21,689 bases of DNA from an uncultured Solobacterium sp. Its GTDB lineage: Bacteria; Bacillota_I; Bacilli_A; Erysipelotrichales; Erysipelotrichaceae. A program made the position numbers and the translations under genes. The notes under the pieces were generated by a model that made no database searches, had not been told where the DNA came from, and saw nothing but the letters and a program-made list of their open reading frames with translations. This document shows, one piece after another, positions 15,547 to 21,689 of this stretch (position 1 is its first letter; each line of letters begins with the position of its first letter). The stretch spans positions 1 to 21,689 of the forward strand of contig URYK01000044.1 in NCBI GenBank assembly GCA_900552125.1, read 5' to 3'.

Positions 15547-16008
15547 TTACGTTGTATGTAACGTTAATACAATTTGATTTCGTTCTCCGGATGCATTTTC
15601 TACAGAAACATATAACTGTTTCTCTTTTTGTTCTACTTCAAATTCTTTGATATCAAATAAAGGCGTACCAGCTTCTAACAAAGGCTCCACTTCTTCACTG
15701 ACATAAAGCTCCATTAAGTTATCTTCATATTCATAAATATATGTAATTGTTTCTTCTTCTATATTTTCTATCTCAATAACAGGTAAACCGTTTAATTCAG
15801 TGACATGTATACTATCTGATACATCATTACTGCGAATTTTCTCTCTTATATAAGCTAATGGTGTATGAAGATTTTCTATTCTCTCACCCTGTTCAATTAT
15901 CGAACGATAGCTTTGTGCCTGAAATAATAAGACTAGAAATGAACAGATTACAAAAACAGTAAATATAGATAATGAAAATATTATATCAATAGAATGTCTT
16001 TGTTTCAT
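15547..16008 (-). CDS. DUF4860-like pilin-associated protein
   Basis: 153 residues with a single N-terminal membrane helix (about 8-29) and a soluble, acidic, beta-rich domain. Sequence and context resemble DUF4860 proteins, which accompany pilus/type II secretion genes in Firmicutes (recalled, not searched). The start codon overlaps the stop of the upstream gene (ATGA, 16005-16008). Probably a structural pseudopilin. Exact role unknown. Confidence 0.68.
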   Translation of the reverse strand: MKQRHSIDIIFSLSIFTVFVICSFLVLLFQAQSYRSIIEQGERIENLHTPLAYIREKIRSNDVSDSIHVTELNGLPVIEIENIEEETITYIYEYEDNLMELYVSEEVEPLLEAGTPLFDIKEFEVEQKEKQLYVSVENASGERNQIVLTLHTT

Positions 16009-16310
16009 GGTCGATCACTCCTTGGATATACATCAGTATCTGGCATAATGTTAGATCCGATATAATGATATCGAATGCGATACAAATCTTCTTGTATATA
16101 CAAACCATAATTTTCAACTAAATAATCTAATGATTCTGGATACGCACCTTCAATACTGTAGCATTCCAGTGCTGCTTTCTGAATTGCTTCTTTGGCACGT
16201 TGACGATCTTCTTCATCCAGCCCTTGATCTGTATTTTGAAATCCATACAATATGATGCCAAGCATTCCAACAAACATCAACAGCTGTATCCAAATACTTT
16301 TTTTATTCAT
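16005..16310 (-). CDS. Small pilin-like protein
   Basis: 101 residues: a membrane helix (about 8-24) followed by a short soluble domain. The segment AKEAIQKAALECYSIEGAYPESLDYL resembles the alpha-helix/loop region of type II/IV pseudopilins, where AYP and GxYP motifs are common. No classic prepilin peptidase site is evident. It begins two bases after the platform-protein gene and overlaps the next gene by four bases. Likely a pilus-like fibre subunit or minor pilin. Confidence 0.7.
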   Translation of the reverse strand: MNKKSIWIQLLMFVGMLGIILYGFQNTDQGLDEEDRQRAKEAIQKAALECYSIEGAYPESLDYLVENYGLYIQEDLYRIRYHYIGSNIMPDTDVYPRSDRP

Positions 16311-16312
16311 AA

Positions 16313-17350
16313 TTAAATAGTTGACATGATACTCATCAGCGGCAGCATAACTGATAATAATATAATTCCTACGATTACGGATAAGAATATCACAATAATA
16401 GGTTCAATCGTATTTAAGAAAGATGAAATGCTATGATCTACTTCTTTTTCATATAAACTACTCACTTTCTGCATAACTTCATCGCTTTTTCCACTATGAA
16501 ATCCAGCCGCAATCATACTTGCATATACACCATCGTATAAATTGGTTTTTTGTAGACAATGGATAAAGCTTTCATCATGTTTCATTCCTTCTCTACAATT
16601 ATTGATTTTTTCATTAACTTCCTGATCATCCACAACTTCATTGACATATTCCAATGCTTCTTCCATCTCATATCCGCTAGTAATGAATAGAGACAATGCA
16701 TATGTCATCTTTGCCATAACCATATTATGATAAAGCTTCTTAGTCAGAAATACTTTAGACAATAAATTACGACTTCCTTGTTTGCGATAATTTAAAATAA
16801 TGATAATTACGATGATACATAGAAGTGTCAAGATTATAAATGAAATCCATGCGAAAATCGTCCCAAACTCCATCATGGAAAAAGACCCGCTTTGAAAGGA
16901 AGTTCCCATTGTATGAAGTACTTTTTCAAAGATCGGCAATACTTTCCAAACAATGATACCTACTACGACCCACATCATTACTAATAAGATGGAAGGATAT
17001 GTCAAGGCATCCTTTAAGGATTGTTTTAAATCAGCATTACGTTCATAATAAACCGCAAGCTCCTGCATAACTCCATCTAAGTGTCCACTAATTTCTCCAA
17101 TCTCCACCATTTTCTTTGTGTAGGAATCAAAGTAGTCTGAATCTTTCATCGCTGCAGTAATAGATCCCTCTTCTGAATGTTTAATAAGCAAATCACTACA
17201 AGCATCTTGAATTCTAGTATTCACACTATCTTTTTGTATAATTTCTAAGCCATCTTCTACAGATAAGCCACCCGCAAGAATCATGGACATCTGCGTACAG
17301 AAATCAAACATTTCATCCGCATGTAATATTGTATTTCGGCTAGATTTCAT
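16313..17350 (-). CDS. pilC: PilC/GspF inner-membrane platform protein
   Basis: 345 residues, with two T2SSF domains each ahead of a membrane part: spans at about 118-140, 163-187 and 318-342. Features include MSMILAGGLSVEDGL, the repeat MVEIGEISGHLDGVM and its echo MIAAGFHSGKSDEVM, and YPSILL before the first span. It anchors the pilus assembly motor in the membrane. Somewhat shorter than Gram-negative PilC (around 400), as usual in Firmicutes. AAGGAAG precedes the ATG; it lies 31 bases after the transglutaminase gene and two bases before the next. Confidence 0.92.
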   Translation of the reverse strand: MKSSRNTILHADEMFDFCTQMSMILAGGLSVEDGLEIIQKDSVNTRIQDACSDLLIKHSEEGSITAAMKDSDYFDSYTKKMVEIGEISGHLDGVMQELAVYYERNADLKQSLKDALTYPSILLVMMWVVVGIIVWKVLPIFEKVLHTMGTSFQSGSFSMMEFGTIFAWISFIILTLLCIIVIIIILNYRKQGSRNLLSKVFLTKKLYHNMVMAKMTYALSLFITSGYEMEEALEYVNEVVDDQEVNEKINNCREGMKHDESFIHCLQKTNLYDGVYASMIAAGFHSGKSDEVMQKVSSLYEKEVDHSISSFLNTIEPIIVIFLSVIVGIILLSVMLPLMSIMSTI

Positions 17351-17381
17351 ATTATCATCTTCCTTTCCATTAACTCATCAA

Positions 17382-18293
17382 TTAGTAATAATATTTATTT
17401 TCATATTCATCCTGATAATCTACATCACTGGAATCAAATGTTGGATCCATTCGACTCCATTCTTTTGAATTTAACAATATTTCTGGATTAATCCATCCTT
17501 TTCCCTCTATATATACCTCAATCCAGGCATGATATTCAATTGTTGTATTCCCTGTAATTAATCGTGTAGGTATATTCTGACTCCTTAACATGGCAGTAAG
17601 CAAAGCCGCATAGTCAAAGCAGATTCCTGTTCCGCTTTCTAATGTTTCATCAATAATCGGCAACACATATATATCCTGAACTTCTTCTGCCTTATTGGAA
17701 TCATATGTAATATTATCAACAACATAATTATATAAAGTCGCAATTCGTTTTAAGACTGTATCATCATTTTTTGTAAGCTCAAAAGCCTTCTGAATTGCTT
17801 TACTATCAGCTGTATAATCAATAATCTGATTTGGATATAGGAATGCAATCTGTTCATTCTCTAACTGTACCTCAACATTCATTGATAATGTAATCGCATA
17901 AGTTTTTCCCGATTTATTTTCTAATACTTTAATTAAATACGTTCCACTTCCCTGATCAAAAGGAAAAGTTTCATATTCTCCTACTTTTGTAAAATCATAT
18001 GCAATATTTCCTACACCATCTTTTGTGATAGATAAACGCATTCTTTTTTCAGGTTCACGAAGCAGTTTGGCTTGAATATATCCTTGTGATGTATTACTAT
18101 AATCAATCTGCACATAACCACTAGCATCCTGAATAACCTGTTCACCTGGACTTTCAGGTAAATGAAGCTGTTCAATTGTTGGGCTTGGCGAGACTTCATA
18201 CTCTGTTGGATATTCATTGCTATTATCTTGTTTTGAACAACCTGTTAATAGGAATAGAATTATTAGAAAGCACAGGAAAACTCTGTACTTCAT
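17382..18293 (-). CDS. Transglutaminase-like lipoprotein
   Basis: 303 residues. A lipoprotein signal peptide ends in lipobox LTGC (Cys19), followed by a Ser/Pro/Glu-rich linker, a beta-rich region (about 58-145) and a transglutaminase-like cysteine protease core. The catalytic triad is visible: Cys225 (GTGICFDYA), His255 (YHAW) and Asp283 (MDPTFD). Bacterial members act as proteases or cross-linkers outside the cell. It is first in the pilus-like operon, which suggests but does not prove a link to pilin maturation or surface attachment. GGTGGAG precedes the ATG. Confidence 0.88.
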   Translation of the reverse strand: MKYRVFLCFLIILFLLTGCSKQDNSNEYPTEYEVSPSPTIEQLHLPESPGEQVIQDASGYVQIDYSNTSQGYIQAKLLREPEKRMRLSITKDGVGNIAYDFTKVGEYETFPFDQGSGTYLIKVLENKSGKTYAITLSMNVEVQLENEQIAFLYPNQIIDYTADSKAIQKAFELTKNDDTVLKRIATLYNYVVDNITYDSNKAEEVQDIYVLPIIDETLESGTGICFDYAALLTAMLRSQNIPTRLITGNTTIEYHAWIEVYIEGKGWINPEILLNSKEWSRMDPTFDSSDVDYQDEYENKYYY

Positions 18294-18323
18294 AGCTCCA
18301 CCTACTTTCTCCTTATTTTCTTT

Positions 18324-18332
18324 ATTATACCA
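18324..18332 (-). promoter_or_regulatory. Extended -10 promoter of the pilus-like operon
   Basis: On the minus strand TGGTATAAT is a perfect extended -10 (TATAAT at 18324-18329), with TTTTCT 17 bases upstream as a weak -35. The start would be near 18317, leaving a leader of about 24 bases before the transglutaminase ATG. Confidence 0.65.
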
Positions 18333-18602
18333 TTCTTTCTATTTATAGAAAATACCGATGAAGATTCTTTCAAAGGCTTTTTAGAAATAAACGATATAAA
18401 CACTTAGATATTTTTACTCCTACATCACAATCTAAAAATGAAAATAATGAATTACCTTATACAAGCAAGCAATTGCATAGCATTTATCGCCTTTTTTGAT
18501 TATTCTTAGTAAAATAATTATCTTTTATACCCACATAAAACAATGTATCTTTAAATCTCTTGTTTTTTATCGTCTGAAATTGAAAGACATACAGTATATA
18601 AG
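18333..18602. other. Spacer without recognisable genes
   Basis: About 270 bases, part of a 335-base gap between the transglutaminase and HipA-like genes. It is AT-rich, with no convincing start/ribosome-binding-site pair on either strand and no tRNA, repeat array or insertion-sequence end that I can see. It may be degenerate former coding DNA. Confidence 0.5.
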
Positions 18603-18624
18603 AAAAAACGTTACATCTGTAGCG
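18603..18624 (-). terminator. Possible terminator after the HipA-like gene
   Basis: On the minus strand an imperfect short stem (CGCTACA/TGTAACG, one mismatch, tiny loop) is followed by six T. Weak, but well placed four bases past the stop codon. Confidence 0.35.
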
Positions 18625-18628
18625 ATAC

Positions 18629-19783
18629 TTAATTTAATTCTTTTTTCCTTTTAGCTATCTTTTTAATTCTTAGGCTTATTTGCTGAGAAATTGCTTTGAT
18701 TCTTATTTCATCCATAAATGGATTTATTTTTAAAATATCTTCTACTTCCTTTTCAAAACCATCAAGTTTTGTAATATCAAGCCAAGATAAGTCATCTACA
18801 AGTTCTAATTGTTCTTCTGGTGAAAGTTTAAAGGGTTTACTCAAATAGGTATTTCCAATAGATAATGTCGGCTGAGTTGCCCATAATGAGCTTCCGCTGT
18901 CAAAGATAGGTGCAATCCCAATCCATTCTAATGTAACAGAATTTCTGATAGCACCAAAGTTACGATAATGTCGATCATAATTAGCGATAATATAATCACA
19001 AACAAGCATCTTATCAATACATAATTTAGCGTTTGGAATATGAAGTGTATCACATGCTTCTAAGAAATGCTTATACAAAGAATCGTTTCCTCTCTGTTCT
19101 ATCATTCGATCAATATAATAGGCTGAAAGAAGTTCTTCGTCAGGACTAACCATTGTTGGACATGCAGAATAAAACATATCATTTTCTTGAAGCAATTCAT
19201 AGGACACATAATCTTCTTTATTCAGAATTCTTTCATATAATTTTGTCGCAATCAATTCATTAAATGGTTCCTGATTATCGAAACTATTTCCTCCCTTAAA
19301 AAGATAGCGAGTACCATTTATTATCTTCCACTTTTTTCTAAGATTTCCATCACTTGAATTATCAGGGCTAAAGATATCCAAATCCTCACTATAGTTAATC
19401 TACCCCATCAACAATTTCCCCATATCCTCACTAAAATCATTCTCAAAGAAATTAATATCTTTCCAGTTAATATCTAAATTTTCTTCCTTAACCCAATATA
19501 AATCGCTTAAGCTAAGACCAAAACATCTTTCTAGTAATTCAACAGAAGAATTTAAATCCATCTCTTCCATTACTTCTTTAAATCTACTTCTAGAAGAAGG
19601 AATAGAACGATCTTTCCACCAATTATTTAAAGCTTTTCGAGTTATCCCAGTTTTATATTCCATAATTCCTAAAGGAGCATATTCAGGATGTATAAGATTA
19701 ATGATTTTTGTAACTGTATGGGTTTCTTTATCATAAGAGAATTCTAATACTTCTATGTTTTTATTCATTAATTTATAATTCAT
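18629..19783 (-). pseudogene. HipA-like kinase gene split by an in-frame amber codon
   Basis: One reading frame of 385 codons interrupted by a single TAG at 19400-19402. The first part (127 residues from the ATG at 19783, with AAGGAG upstream) ends DFSEDMGKLLMG. The second continues in the same frame as INYSEDLDIFSPDNSSDG and holds the kinase core: YLFKGG (ATP Lys), NYDRHYRNFG (catalytic loop) and PIFDSGSSL (metal-binding Asp). From memory, gut Firmicute homologues are single proteins of this total length, joined at ...LLMGQ..., so CAG to TAG is the likely lesion. A TTG at 19381 behind GTGAGG might allow re-initiation, giving a 250-residue kinase part. No HipB antitoxin is adjacent. Confidence 0.78.
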
Positions 19784-19828
19784 TTCACCAGCTCCTTTCT
19801 TCATTCATCATATTACTTTTCTGCAAAT

Positions 19829-19837
19829 ATTATAGCA
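19829..19837 (-). promoter_or_regulatory. Extended -10 promoter of the HipA-like gene
   Basis: On the minus strand TGCTATAAT is a perfect extended -10 (TATAAT at 19829-19834), predicting a start near 19822 and a leader of roughly 40 bases. The promoter is intact even though the gene is interrupted. Confidence 0.6.
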
Positions 19838-19995
19838 TACTAATACCATTCATTCTCATATTATAATGTCGAATCTCATAATAATTTTACTAAAGCATCA
19901 ATTTTCCAACAATCTACAAAATTATATAAAGTGATGAAATCCCCTATGCATTTATTAAAGTATTTCATATTCTGAAAGAGAAAGGAGATTATAAG

Positions 19996-20676
19996 ATGGC
20001 TAAAGTTATTGTATATAATGTTTATACACAAGCACTAGAAACCTTTTATTTAGAAGAAACAGATCCTATGCCTTATGTATATGATCGAACCATGCTTGTT
20101 GGTGAATTCCGTGGTTCTTCTAACTCTAGTGTATTATGGACAACAAATGCTGCAATGGAATCATGGAATGCGACACGAAGAGCCTATGGTGCACCTATTC
20201 CTTTCCGTTATGCTTTTAAGCGTATCTGGGAAGGTGGACACGGTCGACAGTCTCAGCATTATGCAGGCGTAGCATTCGATGTAGGACAAGCATTATCACA
20301 AAGAGAACGAAATGAAATCTGGAATATTGCCAATGATTTAGGTGTATGGGTTTATGTGGAACCTATTTCTTTAACACCTACATGGGTACACTTCGACAAA
20401 CGCTATGGTAATCCAGCATGTAGTGCTGGCTATCCAGTTGTACGTAGTGGAAGTCGAGGAGTTTATGTTCTCATACTACAGGATGCATTAAATGCTTTAG
20501 GCTATACAACTTACACCTTAGATGGAATATTTGGCAATAATACAAGGAATGCTCTTATGACTTTTCAAAGAGAAAATGGACTAACCGCAGATGGCATTAG
20601 TGGCTGTCGCACTTGGACAAGACTTGTTAATGAGGTTGTAGGAATAGGTAGAACACCTACTGTTATTGATCCATAA
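19996..20676 (+). CDS. M15-type peptidoglycan peptidase with binding domain
   Basis: 226 residues. An N-terminal peptidase domain (about 1-138) shows the zinc-peptidase pattern SQHYAGVAFD (His88, Asp95) and WVHFD (His132), fitting M15 D-Ala-D-Ala or L-Ala-D-Glu peptidases. A C-terminal PG_binding_1 domain (about 146-212: GSRGVYVLILQDALNALGY, DGIFGNNTRNALMTFQRENGL) follows. There is no signal peptide, so it may leave by an endolysin-like or spore-related route; this architecture is seen in phage lysins and spore wall enzymes. No holin or phage gene is near. AAAGGAG is seven bases before ATG. Confidence 0.85.
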   Translation: MAKVIVYNVYTQALETFYLEETDPMPYVYDRTMLVGEFRGSSNSSVLWTTNAAMESWNATRRAYGAPIPFRYAFKRIWEGGHGRQSQHYAGVAFDVGQALSQRERNEIWNIANDLGVWVYVEPISLTPTWVHFDKRYGNPACSAGYPVVRSGSRGVYVLILQDALNALGYTTYTLDGIFGNNTRNALMTFQRENGLTADGISGCRTWTRLVNEVVGIGRTPTVIDP

Positions 20677-20678
20677 AT

Positions 20679-20719
20679 GGAAGAAAGAGTACAGATGATA
20701 AATCCGCACTCTTTTTTTC
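20679..20719. terminator. Terminator between the peptidase gene and murB
   Basis: Bases 20679-20690 (GGAAGAAAGAGT) pair with 20708-20719 (ACTCTTTTTTTC) with two G-U pairs and a 17-base loop. It lies between converging genes and ends five bases before the murB stop codon. Confidence 0.7.
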
Positions 20720-20723
20720 CACA

Positions 20724-21629
20724 TTATTTCATAATCTGTACTTCACACTCTAGCTCATAACCACTATGTTCTTTTACACGATGTTGCACTAATTGTATCA
20801 AATCTAAAAAGTCACGGCTTGTGGCGTTATTTCGATTAATTAGAAATCCAGCATGTTTTTCTGAAACCTGTGCATCATTTACCATAACTCCTTTAAGGCC
20901 AGCATCCTGAATCAATGCCGATGCATAATTTCCTTGTGGTCGTTTAAATGTAGACCCTGCACTATAGGAATCTAATGGCTGCCTGCTTCTTCTCTTTCGC
21001 ATGAGTTCTTCCATTAACAATAAGATTTCTTCCTTATTTCCTTCCTGCATCTGTATTTCTACCTCTAAAACTATTCCTTTATTATCCATAAATACACTAT
21101 GGCGATAAGCTAAGGCTAAGTCTTCTTTATTACTTTTTTGAATTCTTCCATTTTGGTCCAACCATATAACTGATTGAACCAAATCTTTCATTTCTCCTCC
21201 ATAAGCACCTGCATTCATATAAACTGCACCGCCTACACTACCAGGTATTCCACAGGCAAATTCCATACCTGTTAAACTATGTCGCATACAAAAAGCACTT
21301 AATGCCTTTAAAGAAGCTCCACTTTCTACACGTACTTTATTATTATTGACTATCATATGATGAAAATGAGTAGATAACACTATAACTAAGCCATCGTATC
21401 CCTCATCCAATACCAAAACATTACTTCCATTTCCTAAGATAAAATATGGTAATTGATAAGACTTGCAAATCTCTATACATGTCTGTACTTCTTCTATATT
21501 ACTTGGTTCAGATAAAAGTTTTGCATTACCACCAATATGGAGTGTCGTATAGTTTTTTAAAGATACCTCTTCTCTTACTTGTATTCCATGATTTTTTAAT
21601 ATTTGAAGTATCGTCTGAATTTTTTTCAT
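20724..21629 (-). CDS. murB: UDP-N-acetylenolpyruvoylglucosamine reductase
   Basis: 301 residues, full length. This FAD enzyme uses NADPH to make UDP-N-acetylmuramate in the cytoplasm, an early step of peptidoglycan synthesis. FAD-domain signatures: YFILGNGSNVLVLDEGYDG and FACGIPGSVGGAVYMNAGAYGGEM (124-147). Catalytic residues by family analogy: Arg176 (AYRHS), Ser226 (SAGSTFKRP) and Glu296 (ECEVQ). It lacks the extra loop of the E. coli type, as expected for type II enzymes of Firmicutes. GAGGAGG precedes the ATG. Single gene in this window; its promoter is probably beyond the right edge. Confidence 0.95.
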   Translation of the reverse strand: MKKIQTILQILKNHGIQVREEVSLKNYTTLHIGGNAKLLSEPSNIEEVQTCIEICKSYQLPYFILGNGSNVLVLDEGYDGLVIVLSTHFHHMIVNNNKVRVESGASLKALSAFCMRHSLTGMEFACGIPGSVGGAVYMNAGAYGGEMKDLVQSVIWLDQNGRIQKSNKEDLALAYRHSVFMDNKGIVLEVEIQMQEGNKEEILLLMEELMRKRRSRQPLDSYSAGSTFKRPQGNYASALIQDAGLKGVMVNDAQVSEKHAGFLINRNNATSRDFLDLIQLVQHRVKEHSGYELECEVQIMK

Positions 21630-21648
21630 TTGACTTCCTCCTCTGTGT

Positions 21649-21664
21649 GCGCACGTTCTTGCGC
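21649..21664. repeat. GC hairpin in the murB leader
   Basis: GCGCA (21649-21653) and TGCGC (21660-21664) form a 5-bp stem with a six-base loop just upstream of the murB ribosome-binding site. The overlapping GTGCGCAC (21647-21654) is also palindromic. It stands out in AT-rich surroundings; role unknown. Confidence 0.3.
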
Positions 21665-21689
21665 TTAATATATATTTCTTTAGAAATCA

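Noticed and set aside
13649..17350. Competence comG operon
   Set aside because: The ATPase is at the 3' end and carries the PilT AIRxxIRE segment, and none of the small proteins has a ComGC-type prepilin cleavage site.
18333..18602. CRISPR array, insertion-sequence remnant or small RNA in the spacer
   Set aside because: No regular repeats, terminal inverted repeats or transposase fragments could be seen, and no promoter-terminator pair.
19400..19804. Separate 134-residue gene starting at 19804
   Set aside because: The ribosome-binding site points to the ATG at 19783, and the frame continues directly into the kinase part after one TAG, so it is better read as the first part of one gene.

Overview
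The window comes from a low-GC, Gram-positive anaerobe (Bacillota). Erysipelotrichia or Clostridia of the gut type fit best, but no marker here fixes the genus. Clues are the AT-rich genes and spacers, strong GGAGG ribosome-binding sites, extended -10 promoters, butyrate-type energy genes, ferrous iron uptake by FeoAB, a ferredoxin-tailed aldo/keto reductase and Gram-positive cell-wall enzymes.

Layout. (1) 102-3104, minus strand: bcd-etfB-etfA, the butyryl-CoA dehydrogenase/electron-transfer flavoprotein module. (2) 3105-3429: a divergent control region with three 18-bp palindromes matching the Rex redox-repressor box. (3) 3430-6012, plus strand: two paralogous thiolases, each with its own promoter. 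(4) 6068-8409, minus: feoA-feoB. (5) 8514-9635, minus: aldo/keto reductase with two 4Fe-4S clusters. (6) 9774-10457: AIM24/TIGR00266-type protein, then tRNA-Gly(UCC). (7) 10668-11268, minus: a 58-residue Gly-rich membrane protein not found by a 60-residue ORF cutoff, followed by a deoxyribosyltransferase-like gene broken at a run of nine A. (8) 11483-13629, plus: a nuclease lipoprotein and a VanY-type carboxypeptidase. (9) 13649-18293, minus: a seven-gene operon of transglutaminase lipoprotein, PilC/GspF platform protein, four small single-span pilin-like proteins and a PilT-type ATPase. (10) 18629-19783, minus: a HipA-like kinase gene split by one in-frame TAG. (11) 19996-20676, plus: an M15-type peptidase with a peptidoglycan-binding domain. 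(12) 20724-21629, minus: murB.

How it works together. Thiolase makes acetoacetyl-CoA, and Bcd with EtfAB reduces crotonyl-CoA, probably with electron bifurcation to ferredoxin. The middle enzymes (3-hydroxybutyryl-CoA dehydrogenase and crotonase) are not here. Putative Rex boxes would tie both divergent transcripts to the NADH/NAD+ ratio. The right half is mostly envelope biology: secreted nuclease, two peptidoglycan peptidases, a type IV pilus-like machine and MurB.

The points most worth a second look are the symmetrical Rex-box/promoter arrangement, the two single-event gene lesions (A9 frameshift and in-frame amber), the missed 58-residue gene, and the pilus-like operon led by a transglutaminase lipoprotein.
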